11,882 bases of DNA from Bdellovibrionales bacterium (GTDB taxonomy: Bacteria > Bdellovibrionota > UBA1018 > CAIMNF01), in contig CANGWP010000063.1 of NCBI GenBank assembly GCA_947457605.1, positions 1 to 11,882 on the forward strand, written 5' to 3'. The translations under genes were made by a program, and so were the position numbers. Positions 1 to 6,148 of the stretch are shown in pieces. The stretch's first letter is position 1. Each line of letters starts with the position of its first letter. Below the pieces are notes generated by a model that worked only from the letters and a program-made list of their open reading frames with translations, was not told the DNA's origin and did not search any database.

Positions 1-1
1 C

Positions 2-604
2 CATCAACTCGGGCGTCTGATCGCTCGAATGCATGCGGTGGGCGGAAGGAAATCGGCTCCTTCGCGGGTCAAGCTCACGCCAGAAGTGTACGGTAAGGCT
101 TCTTTGGCGTTCTTGCTCGAAGGCTCTTTCATCAATTCGGATGTTGAAAAGCGCTTTGAGGCGATTGTCGATCCGATTCTGTCCCGCGCGCTTGCCCTCT
201 TTCAAGGGCAGCCTCTGCAGCGGATCCATGGGGATTGTCATGCGGGGAATATTCTTTGGAATGAAAAGACGGGACCATTTTTCATTGATTTTGACGACAT
301 GGTGATGGGGCCGCCGATTCAGGATCTCTGGCTCCTTGCGCCTGATCCGGAATCCCTGGTTCATTTGATCGAGGGTTACCACCAGATGCGCGACCTTCCT
401 CATGGAAGTCTTAGAATCGTCGAAGTGCTTCGCGCGCTTCGGATGATCCATTATGCAACGTGGATTGCCAAGCGCTACGAGGATCCCGCGTTTCAAAAAG
501 CGTTTCCGCATTTCGAATCGCCCCGGTATTGGGATGAACTTACGACCGATCTGGAGCGGCAGTGGGAGAGGATTGAGAAACATGCCTTCGATCAAGGGAT
601 CTGA
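2..604 (+). CDS. srkA: SrkA/YihE-type stress response kinase, C-terminal part
   Basis: The gene is cut by the left edge of the window; the reading frame is open from base 2, so the N-terminal lobe is missing. What remains is the C-terminal part of an aminoglycoside-phosphotransferase-fold Ser/Thr kinase of the SrkA (YihE) family. The catalytic loop reads IHGDCHAGN (bases 224-250), with the catalytic Asp at 233-235. The metal-binding segment IDFDD (284-298) follows, then the family signature MGPPIQDLW. In E. coli, SrkA is a cytoplasmic kinase that promotes survival under stress and counteracts MazF-linked death; the role here is inferred from family membership. Its 3' end overlaps the start of the next gene by 23 bases, suggesting cotranscription with the aminotransferase and ferredoxin genes. 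Other phosphotransferases share the HGDxHxGN loop, but the flanking LWN/MGPP/QDLW pattern favours SrkA. Confidence 0.85.
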   Translation, partial: HQLGRLIARMHAVGGRKSAPSRVKLTPEVYGKASLAFLLEGSFINSDVEKRFEAIVDPILSRALALFQGQPLQRIHGDCHAGNILWNEKTGPFFIDFDDMVMGPPIQDLWLLAPDPESLVHLIEGYHQMRDLPHGSLRIVEVLRALRMIHYATWIAKRYEDPAFQKAFPHFESPRYWDELTTDLERQWERIEKHAFDQGI

Positions 605-1730
605 AATCCAAAAATTCAAAGAGCAATTCAAGAGTCGCGAGGGAATTCATCTCAATTCAGCCGGGCAGTCCCCGCTTTCCTTGCGGGTGCAGGAGCGGGT
701 GAAAGAGGTGGTGGAGCTTCAGGCGAGGCGTGCTTCTTTTTCTGATCCAGAACTGGTGTCGATGCTCGCGCGTGCGAGGGTTCGCATTGCGGAGTTCTTG
801 GGCGCGGACCCAAAGCACTTCGCATTTGCTCCGAATGTCGCAAGTGCGATTTCCCAGGTGGCACTGGGCTTTCCGCTGAAGCCCGGAGACCGGGTCGTTA
901 CCATTGATCAGGAATATTCAAGTCAGTTCTACCCCTGGAAAGTTGCATGTGAGCGGAGCGGGGCGGAACTCAAGGTGGTCTCCTCGGATTCTCATGCACA
1001 AGTGAACCTCGATCATCTCTATGACTCGATTCGCCCCGGAGTGAAGGTTGTATCGGTGTCCTGGGTTCAGTTCAAAACGGGAAGCATTCTGGATTTGAGG
1101 GCGCTGGGGGAGCATTGCAAAAAGAACGGAGCATTTCTGGCGGTGGATGGGATTCAGGCGTTAGGCCAGCTTCCCTTTGATTTCAATTCTCTTCCTGTCG
1201 ATTTTATTGCGGGCGCCGCCCACAAGTGGATGGCCTCGCTCCTGGGCCAGGGATTTTTTGCAGTGAAGCCCGAGCTCATGAAGCATCTTGTGCCTCTTCA
1301 GATCGGTGCCGGAACGTTCAGTGCCTGGGGGCGTGACTTTGATCCGAAGGCCACCATGGTGGAAACCGCCTCCAAGTTTGAGCCGGGTGCATTTGCATTT
1401 GCCGCGCTTTTTGCGCTTGATTCAGCAGTCGAATTGTTTCTGGAAATCGGGATGAAAGAAATCGAAACCGAGATCGCAAGGTTGTCAAAGGTTCTTCGCG
1501 AGGGTCTTTTGGGGCTCGGGATTCCGCTCTCGACTCCGAAGGATCAGCGGGGCGGCATTACCAGTTTCAGACTGGATCCGGAGCGGGAGTCGCGGTTTCT
1601 TTCGTCCTGTCGGAATGCCGGAATTGCCGTCATGAAGCGCGGAGATTTCATCCGCATTTCACCCCACGCGTACAATGAGGATTTTGAAATCGAACGAGTG
1701 CTCGAAGTGGCAAAGGAGTCTGCATCATGA
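582..1730 (+). CDS. Class V (fold-type I) PLP aminotransferase, cysteine-desulfurase-like but without the desulfurase Cys loop
   Basis: A 382-residue PLP enzyme of the class V aminotransferase superfamily (NifS/SufS, isopenicillin-N epimerase and kynureninase relatives). The start at 582 is preferred: a GGGAGAGG ribosome site lies 9-10 bases upstream and the conserved N-terminal segment GIHLNSAG follows at about residues 20-27. An upstream in-frame ATG at 453 lies deep inside srkA. Visible landmarks are the cofactor Asp/Gln in VDGIQ (Asp189, Gln192) and the Schiff-base lysine in AAHKW (Lys215). The C-terminal region reads GIAVMKRGDFIRISPHAYN, where SufS/NifS enzymes carry a loop with the persulfide Cys (GHHCA-type in SufS). 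That loop is absent, so sulfur transfer from cysteine is unlikely. An aminotransferase, epimerase or lyase-type reaction is more plausible; the substrate cannot be read from the sequence. The gene overlaps the following ferredoxin gene by 4 bases (ATGA). Confidence 0.85.
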   Translation: MPSIKGSEIQKFKEQFKSREGIHLNSAGQSPLSLRVQERVKEVVELQARRASFSDPELVSMLARARVRIAEFLGADPKHFAFAPNVASAISQVALGFPLKPGDRVVTIDQEYSSQFYPWKVACERSGAELKVVSSDSHAQVNLDHLYDSIRPGVKVVSVSWVQFKTGSILDLRALGEHCKKNGAFLAVDGIQALGQLPFDFNSLPVDFIAGAAHKWMASLLGQGFFAVKPELMKHLVPLQIGAGTFSAWGRDFDPKATMVETASKFEPGAFAFAALFALDSAVELFLEIGMKEIETEIARLSKVLREGLLGLGIPLSTPKDQRGGITSFRLDPERESRFLSSCRNAGIAVMKRGDFIRISPHAYNEDFEIERVLEVAKESAS

Positions 1731-2020
1731 AAACAAGCAATGAAGGATACGATCTGCACATTCTGGTCTGCACGAACCAAAAAGAGAAGGGTGAGAGTTG
1801 CGGGCCAAAGGGCGGGCAGGAGATTGTCGATCATCTGAAGTCCTGGGCAAAGGAACAGAAGTTTTCGGGCAAGGTCAGGGTGAACAAATCCGGGTGCCTT
1901 GGAAAGTGCGAGTCCGGCATCGCCTGCGTTGCCTACCCGAAGGGAAATTGGGTGTTGGAGGCACGGCCTTCCGATTTACCCACAATTCAGGAATGGATCC
2001 GGAGCAATTTGAAAACCTAG
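1727..2020 (+). CDS. Small thioredoxin-like [2Fe-2S] ferredoxin
   Basis: A 97-residue protein with the cysteine spacing of thioredoxin-fold [2Fe-2S] ferredoxins: Cys15-X9-Cys25, then Cys57-X3-Cys61 in GCLGKCESG. A further Cys67 follows. The segment LVCTN at the first cysteine and the GC(L)GKC motif are typical of this family, as is the total length of about 100 residues. Such proteins are soluble cytoplasmic electron carriers; the partner is unknown. The start ATG overlaps the stop of the aminotransferase gene (ATGA), so translational coupling is likely and the two products may act together. No hairpin terminator is obvious after the stop; only a short T-run (about 2024-2029) is present. Confidence 0.85.
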   Translation: MKTSNEGYDLHILVCTNQKEKGESCGPKGGQEIVDHLKSWAKEQKFSGKVRVNKSGCLGKCESGIACVAYPKGNWVLEARPSDLPTIQEWIRSNLKT

Positions 2021-2033
2021 GCGTTTTTTCCGG

Positions 2034-2063
2034 TTGATTCCTTGCGGAAGGCGCGGCTAAGCT
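2034..2063 (+). promoter_or_regulatory. Candidate serS promoter (leaderless geometry)
   Basis: TTGATT at 2034-2039 resembles a -35 box. After 18 bases, TAAGCT at 2058-2063 could be the -10 box. Only 6 bases separate it from the serS ATG at 2070, so transcription would start at or next to the A of ATG. The interval has no good Shine-Dalgarno sequence at a normal distance; GCGGAAGG ends about 18 bases upstream. The -10 match is modest and the call was made by eye. Confidence 0.45.
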
Positions 2064-2069
2064 GTCGCC

Positions 2070-3338
2070 ATGCTCGACATCAAATACATCCGCGAAAACA
2101 AAGACCTGGTACGTACTGCACTTCAAAACAAAAGGGTGAATCTGGACCTCGAGGAGTTGCTCTCGCTGGATGCGGAGGTGCTGGAGCTGAAGAAGCGGGT
2201 GCAGTCGCTTCAGGAAGAAAAGAACGCGAACGCAAAGAAAATGCCGAAAGCCACTCCCGAGGAGCGTCCTGGCTTGATTGAGCGGGGACGAGCAGTGGGG
2301 CAAGAAATTTCAAAGCTCGAGCCCGAGCTTGCGCTGAAAGAAGAGGGCCTTAAGAATCTCCTTTGGCTTACGCCTCTTGTACCAGCCGCCGATGTTCCGG
2401 TCGGAAAGGACGATTCCGAGAATGTGGAGCGGAAAACAGGCGGTACGATTCCGGCCTTTGATTTTGCCTCCAAGGATCATGTCGAACTCGCACTGCAAAA
2501 CAACTGGGCGGAATTCGAACGGATGGCAGCCGTCTGCGGCTCCCGAATGATCGCCTTGAAAAACGATCTTGCGCTCTATGAGTTTGCGATCATCCGGTTC
2601 GCGCTTGATTTTCTTGCAAGCAAAGGTTCACAAATCATTACCGTGCCTGCCATGGTTCGCGAGGCTGCGCTCTTTGGGACAGGCCACTTTCCTGCGGGCC
2701 GCGAGCAAGTATATCACTTGAAGGAAGATGACCTGTATCTTTCGGGTACGGCCGAAGTGCCCGTTACTTCCATTTTTTCGGGCGAGATTGTGCCTGAGAG
2801 CGAGGTTCCGAAACGCATCGGCGCATTTTCGCCCTGCTTTCGCCGGGAGGCGGGGAGCGCGGGCAAGGATGTTCGCGGACTCATGCGTGTGCATCAGTTC
2901 AACAAGGTGGAGCAGTTCGTGTTTTGCCGAAATGACGCAGATGAATCCGCACACTGGCACCAGGAGCTTTTGAAAACCTCGGAAGAGATCGTTCAGGCGC
3001 TGGAGCTTCCGTACCGGATCATCGAGGTTTGCACGGGCGACATGGGCGCCGGCAAATACCGCATGCATGATCTTGAGTGCTGGGTGCCGTCCGAAAAGCG
3101 CTACCGCGAGACCCATTCCTGCTCGAGTCTTCATGACTGGCAGGCAAGGCGCGCGAACCTTCGCTATCGTGATCGCGATGAAAAAGTGAAATTCATGCAC
3201 ACGCTGAATAATACGGCTGTGGCCACGCCAAGGATTCTGATTCCGCTCCTCGAAAACCATCAGCTTGCCAATGGAGCGATTCGAGTTCCGAAGGCGCTTC
3301 AGGCGTACATGGGTGGACGGGACCGAATCGGCGGCTAG
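2070..3338 (+). CDS. serS: Seryl-tRNA synthetase
   Basis: A full-length (422-residue) class II seryl-tRNA synthetase, which charges tRNA-Ser, and tRNA-Sec where present, with serine. Residues about 30-105 form the charged helical arm that grips the long variable arm of tRNA-Ser. The serine-binding TAE triad is at 227-229. Class II motif 2 appears as FRREAGSAGKDVRGL starting at residue 257. Motif 3 appears as PRILIPLLEN with Arg388 and Glu395, followed by NGAIRVPKAL and the C-terminal YMGG. The start is supported by the standard N-terminus MLDIKYIRENKDLVR. The gene has its own candidate promoter 6 bases upstream of the ATG and no clear ribosome site, unlike the overlapping genes before it. Nothing in the active site is unusual. 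Confidence 0.98.
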   Translation: MLDIKYIRENKDLVRTALQNKRVNLDLEELLSLDAEVLELKKRVQSLQEEKNANAKKMPKATPEERPGLIERGRAVGQEISKLEPELALKEEGLKNLLWLTPLVPAADVPVGKDDSENVERKTGGTIPAFDFASKDHVELALQNNWAEFERMAAVCGSRMIALKNDLALYEFAIIRFALDFLASKGSQIITVPAMVREAALFGTGHFPAGREQVYHLKEDDLYLSGTAEVPVTSIFSGEIVPESEVPKRIGAFSPCFRREAGSAGKDVRGLMRVHQFNKVEQFVFCRNDADESAHWHQELLKTSEEIVQALELPYRIIEVCTGDMGAGKYRMHDLECWVPSEKRYRETHSCSSLHDWQARRANLRYRDRDEKVKFMHTLNNTAVATPRILIPLLENHQLANGAIRVPKALQAYMGGRDRIGG

Positions 3339-3356
3339 GAAACTGATCTCGTTGAA

Positions 3357-3424
3357 AGCTGCCCCTGAGTTCAAGGGATTCCTCCCGCGCAAACTTCGGC
3401 AATGTTCATTCTTCCGGGGCAGCT
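3357..3424. repeat. 9-bp perfect inverted repeat with 50-base spacer in the serS 3' gap
   Basis: AGCTGCCCC (3357-3365) and GGGGCAGCT (3416-3424) are exact reverse complements separated by 50 bases. Within the spacer a smaller stem is possible, GGGA-TTCC-TCCC. The right arm is followed by AGCAATTTATC rather than a T-run, so a classical intrinsic terminator is not supported. It could close a structured 3' untranslated region or a small RNA, or be chance. Confidence 0.4.
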
Positions 3425-3445
3425 AGCAATTTATCTCGCACTCTA

Positions 3446-3474
3446 TTGACTAATTTTGTCGGATATGATACCCT
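3446..3474 (+). promoter_or_regulatory. Candidate promoter of the secreted-protein/nitroreductase pair (leaderless geometry)
   Basis: TTGACT at 3446-3451 is a 5/6 match to a -35 box. With a 17-base spacer, the -10 position is TACCCT (3469-3474), ending 7 bases before the ATG at 3482. A better -10 word, TATGAT (3464-3469), lies only 12 bases from TTGACT and would need another -35 element. Either choice gives a 5' leader of about 0-6 bases, and there is no Shine-Dalgarno sequence. Confidence 0.45.
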
Positions 3475-3481
3475 GCCGCGC

Positions 3482-3934
3482 ATGATGAATCCAAAGACTT
3501 CCTTTTTGACCTTGGCGCTGCTTGCTTCTTTCTTCGGCTTCGAGGCCTTTGCCGGGGGCTCAAGCTCGGTTCTGAAATGCACTCTCGAAAACAATAGCGA
3601 TCGGATCGTCTCGATTGAGATCGAGGAAACCGATCTCGAAGGGCAACTTGTTGCCGGGACAGTCCTTGAAACAGCAAATCACTCTGAGGAAACCATTCAA
3701 AGGGTTTCCAATGGCAGTCTCTCTGATTCCAAAATTTATCTTTATGAAACCGGTCAAATCGGGGTGGGCACCACTCATCGATATCTTGAGCGGAACCGGA
3801 AAACCGGCAATTATTCTGTTTCTCATTACTTCCAGTGCGATTGGATCAATGATGAGGAGCATTGCTCGCCGGGAGCGGATTTTGAATATCGCGGCTCCGT
3901 CGGAGATGCATCCTGTAAGCTTTTGGCCAAATGA
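3482..3934 (+). CDS. Small secreted protein with four cysteines, function unknown
   Basis: A 150-residue protein I do not recognise. The start at 3482 (or the adjacent ATG at 3485) is chosen because it begins a clean Sec signal peptide: a Lys near the N-terminus, the hydrophobic stretch FLTLALLASFFGF, and a likely cleavage site after AFA (residue 24). The alternative upstream TTG start would bury this signal. The mature part is about 126 residues, polar and rich in Glu, Ser, Thr and Asn. It has four cysteines (33, 119, 128, 145), which could form two disulfides in the periplasm or outside the cell. No lipobox is present. The stop codon overlaps the start of the nitroreductase gene (ATGA), so the two are probably cotranscribed, although their compartments differ. 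Confidence 0.75.
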   Translation: MMNPKTSFLTLALLASFFGFEAFAGGSSSVLKCTLENNSDRIVSIEIEETDLEGQLVAGTVLETANHSEETIQRVSNGSLSDSKIYLYETGQIGVGTTHRYLERNRKTGNYSVSHYFQCDWINDEEHCSPGADFEYRGSVGDASCKLLAK

Positions 3935-4626
3935 GCATGGATTTTTACGAGGCGGTCCGGGCCAGGCGGAGCATCAGGAATTACACGGATCAACCCGTTC
4001 CCAAAGAGGTGATCCAGCGCGCACTGAGTGCGGCGCTGCTCGCTCCCAACTCCTCAAATCTTCAGACATGGGGATTTTATTGGGTAAAGAACCCTGAAAA
4101 AAAACAAAAGCTCGTTGAGGCTTGCCTCTCCCAGCGGGCCGCGCGCACGGCAAAAGAATTGATTGTAGTCACGGCAGAGCCGGGGCGCTGGAAGCGGAAT
4201 CGTGCGCGGATGATCTCGGAACTCGATCGCGCCAAAGCTCCGAAATTCATGTATCCCTATTATGAAAAGCTGATTCCCTTCACTTATGGATTTCAGTTTC
4301 TGGCCCCCCTCAAATGGCTGATCTTCAATCTGGTCGGGCTTTTTCGTCCAATCGTGAGACGACCCTGGAGTCCTCGGGATCGTGAGGAAATCTCGATCAA
4401 ATCCGCAGCATTGGCGAGCGAGAACTTCATGCTTGCAATTGCGGCCGAAGGGTATGGAACCTGCCCAATGGAAGGCTTTGATGAGTGCCGGGTGAAGAGG
4501 CTGCTTGGGCTCCGCTTTTCGGATCGCGTGGTCATGGTGATCTCGGTTGGTGAACCCGAACTCACACAAGGGGTCTGGGGTGCCCAGATTCGATTTGATC
4601 CCAAAGAATTCATTCACGAAGTCTAA
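3931..4626 (+). CDS. Nitroreductase-family flavoprotein with a hydrophobic insert
   Basis: A 231-residue protein of the nitroreductase superfamily, FMN-dependent NAD(P)H oxidoreductases that act on nitro compounds, quinones or flavins. The FMN phosphate-binding motif ARRSIRNY is at residues 11-18. The APNSSNLQTWGFY segment (38-50) follows, and the second conserved half includes SAALASENFMLAIAAEGYG (158-176) and the terminal strand VVMVISVGEP (200-209). Between these halves lies a hydrophobic, aromatic-rich insert at about 113-140 (LIPFTYGFQFLAPLKWLIFN and onward), then a basic RRPW patch. The insert could be an extended lid or a membrane-contact surface. ATG 3931 overlaps the upstream stop; ATG 3937 is a possible alternative start. 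The substrate cannot be assigned. Confidence 0.85.
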   Translation: MSMDFYEAVRARRSIRNYTDQPVPKEVIQRALSAALLAPNSSNLQTWGFYWVKNPEKKQKLVEACLSQRAARTAKELIVVTAEPGRWKRNRARMISELDRAKAPKFMYPYYEKLIPFTYGFQFLAPLKWLIFNLVGLFRPIVRRPWSPRDREEISIKSAALASENFMLAIAAEGYGTCPMEGFDECRVKRLLGLRFSDRVVMVISVGEPELTQGVWGAQIRFDPKEFIHEV

Positions 4627-4629
4627 AGA

Positions 4630-4671
4630 AAACAGGTCGGCCTCTGTCAACCTCCTGACTCTTGTTTTTTT
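4630..4671 (+). terminator. Weak candidate intrinsic terminator after the nitroreductase gene
   Basis: Bases 4630-4640 can pair with 4654-4667 (AAACA with TGTTT, GGTC with GACT, GG with CC). The stem has a one-base and a two-base bulge and a 13-base loop. It runs into the T-rich stretch CTTGTTTTTTT. The stem is imperfect, so this is tentative, but it lies where a terminator would be expected. Confidence 0.3.
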
Positions 4672-4680
4672 GTCACCCAT

Positions 4681-4699
4681 CTTTGAAAATCTTTCAAAG
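4681..4699. promoter_or_regulatory. Perfect 19-base palindrome (possible operator or hairpin) before the DUF3820-like gene
   Basis: CTTTGAAA (4681-4688) and TTTCAAAG (4692-4699) are exact reverse complements around the 3-base centre ATC. The element sits directly upstream of the ribosome site GAGGGGGG (4703-4710) and the ATG at 4717. It overlaps possible promoter words: TTGTTT (4662-4667), 17 bases, GAAAAT (4685-4690); or TTGTCA (4670-4675), 17 bases, TTCAAA (4693-4698). The overlap with the promoter region fits a repressor operator. In RNA it would be an 8-bp AU-rich hairpin next to the ribosome site. Confidence 0.45.
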
Positions 4700-4716
4700 A
4701 GAGAGGGGGGCAGATC

Positions 4717-4944
4717 ATGAGCCAAAACCAAGCCAGTCCAATTACAGGAATTCTGGATGAATCCCAAGTGATCCTTGATTTCGGGAGGCACGAGGGAAGG
4801 ACCGTGAAAGAACTCCAGTTTTTGGATCCCGAGCTTTATGCTTTTCTTGCGGGTGAAAAGGGAGACGGCGCATTTGCCATCCGTCGTCATCGCGACAAAA
4901 CTTTCCGCCTTTATCTGAATCCCCTTGCGCAGATGGATCAGTGA
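4717..4944 (+). CDS. Small DUF3820/ExoX-C-like protein
   Basis: A 75-residue protein. Residues 18-45 (VILDFGRHEGRTVKEL, then DPELYAFLAG) match the short pattern h-x-FG-[KR]-x-x-G-x-h-h-x-E-h-...-DP-x-[YL] found in DUF3820 proteins and the C-terminal domain of exonuclease X-like proteins. There is no nuclease domain. The C-terminal half (FAIRRHRDKTFRLYLNPL) is basic and could bind nucleic acid, which is inference. The gene has the strongest ribosome site in the window (GAGGGGGG, 6 bases before the ATG) and is preceded by the 19-base palindrome. Its stop is 16 bases before the PurC-like gene, so it may lead that operon. The family match is by eye. Confidence 0.6.
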   Translation: MSQNQASPITGILDESQVILDFGRHEGRTVKELQFLDPELYAFLAGEKGDGAFAIRRHRDKTFRLYLNPLAQMDQ

Positions 4945-4954
4945 CCGATAGCTT
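4925..4954 (+). promoter_or_regulatory. Possible internal promoter for the PurC-like gene
   Basis: TTGCGC (4925-4930) and TAGCTT (4949-4954), 18 bases apart, end 6 bases before the ATG at 4961. This is the same geometry as at serS, but both boxes are weak matches. The case rests on the repeated layout and on the absence of any Shine-Dalgarno sequence before this ATG. Confidence 0.25.
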
Positions 4955-4960
4955 TTTGTC

Positions 4961-6148
4961 ATGCTGGATTCATTCTTGCGTCAGGTGACAAAAGACTCGT
5001 ACGGACCCGTAAATTTTTCAGAAAAGACTACTGTCCCCGCCGTCGTTCATAAATTCAACGACGGCTTTTCCGTTTTGGGGTGGGGAAGAATGCCGGATCC
5101 GATCACGGACCGCGGAAGGATTGCGGCCGGCGTCTTTACCTTGATGAACGAGATTTATCGATCCGAAGAGTTCTGGAAGCGTTTTCTTCGTTCATCCGAT
5201 GCGCTTTCCTTCCGGAAGGCTGGCTCAAGCATTCCTCAAAGCGGAAATGTCAGTTCGATGCTCAATGAAATCTCGGAGCGCCTCCCGGTTCGCTCCAATT
5301 ATCTTGGAGTGATTGATGAAAAATCCTTCAAAGCGCTCGATTCAAAAGCACCTCTTCGTTCGGAGCAGCTTCTCCCACTTTCAGAGTTGAAAGGCCAGTG
5401 GAAGGACACGCCAAATCTTTACCCGGTGTGCGAGTATTTTCAGGAAGAGAAAATTCCCTCTTCCACCGTGATGGGGCGAACCATTTGGGATCAGTCTCTT
5501 TGGCGGAATCAGGCGTATCCCAAGATGTTGCCCTTTCAATTCCTCTGTCACTTCACCCTGACGGAGTCGAGTGCCGAAAGTCTAAGAGTCGGGGATCTCT
5601 CGATTCCGAAAACCGCGGCGCTCCACACCCTGCAGGCGGGCGTTACCTGGGATTTCCCGGTGATTGAACTTGTGCTGCCGCAGGACCCGCTTCGAAGAAG
5701 AATCGGCTTGTCCGAGGCGATCTGGATTACGGGAATGTCAGCCACAAGGCTTCAGGAACTCATGCTGACGGCTGCGTGGGTTTCGGCATTTGCCCGATCC
5801 GAGATCCGGAATTTTGGATTGAATCTCGAATCCATGGAATTGAAATTCGCGCTCACGGAAAACGGCGATGCGGTACTGGCGGACCCGTTCTCGCTTGATG
5901 AAATGGGCCTTGAAAAAGACGGTACCCGCTTTCAATTTGAAACGGCTCTTGAGCATTATCAGAAAACTTCCTGGTTTGATGCCGTCGCCAGGGCAAAAAC
6001 GCAAGCCAGTCATCTTGGGGCATCCGAGTGGCGACGAAACTGTGTGGAACCGGTTCCACTCCTTGATCCAAAAGTGAAAGCGGCGGTTGAAAAGGAATAT
6101 CAACTTCTCGCGGACCATTTCTTCAGGAAGCACGACCATGTTCTGTAG
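4961..6148 (+). CDS. Divergent PurC-like (SAICAR synthase fold) protein, predicted inactive for the purC reaction
   Basis: A 395-residue protein that I align by eye to PurC, which joins CAIR and aspartate using ATP. Traces of the family are GWGRMPDPITDRGRI (40-53, compare DRISAFD...PDPIPGKGRV), MLPFQFLCHFTLTES (189-203, compare the VRGYLTGS region), and ELMLTAAWVSAFARSEIRNF to LKFALTENGDAVLADPF (266-310, compare the EYAAERGIILADTKFEFG...LIDEVLTPDSSR region). The residues that bind nucleotide and substrate are replaced: no GKVRD loop, no VRGYL-GS, no TPSTKA-HDE, no DTKFEFG, no DE-TPDSSR. It is also longer than usual PurC (about 240-300), with extra sequence around residues 65-150. It is followed by PurSL-like and PurQ-like genes, and that context strengthens the assignment. 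The start at 4961 has no ribosome site. A repurposed or non-catalytic role is inferred. Confidence 0.6.
   Translation: MLDSFLRQVTKDSYGPVNFSEKTTVPAVVHKFNDGFSVLGWGRMPDPITDRGRIAAGVFTLMNEIYRSEEFWKRFLRSSDALSFRKAGSSIPQSGNVSSMLNEISERLPVRSNYLGVIDEKSFKALDSKAPLRSEQLLPLSELKGQWKDTPNLYPVCEYFQEEKIPSSTVMGRTIWDQSLWRNQAYPKMLPFQFLCHFTLTESSAESLRVGDLSIPKTAALHTLQAGVTWDFPVIELVLPQDPLRRRIGLSEAIWITGMSATRLQELMLTAAWVSAFARSEIRNFGLNLESMELKFALTENGDAVLADPFSLDEMGLEKDGTRFQFETALEHYQKTSWFDAVARAKTQASHLGASEWRRNCVEPVPLLDPKVKAAVEKEYQLLADHFFRKHDHVL
6125..6130 (+). promoter_or_regulatory. Ribosome binding site that sets the PurSL-like start
   Basis: AGGAAG lies 7 bases before the ATG at 6138 and inside the 3' end of the PurC-like gene. 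It supports the 6138 start over the in-frame ATG at 6087, which has no such site and would give a 62-base overlap. Confidence 0.6.

Noticed and set aside
582..1730. Annotation as cysteine desulfurase SufS/NifS
   Set aside because: The fold and PLP lysine fit, but the C-terminal Cys-containing loop required for persulfide formation is replaced by MKRGDFIRISPHAYN, so only a broad class V call is made.
2011..2030. T-run after the ferredoxin gene as an intrinsic terminator
   Set aside because: Only a weak 5-pair AT stem (AAAAC with GTTTT) precedes the run, which is too unstable to call.
2628..3392. Minus-strand frame (254 codons) inside serS
   Set aside because: It is the shadow of a highly conserved gene and matches no family.
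4054..4962. Long minus-strand frame (302 codons) across the nitroreductase and DUF3820-like genes
   Set aside because: It is antisense to two better-supported genes and an intergenic regulatory region. The product has no recognisable motifs.
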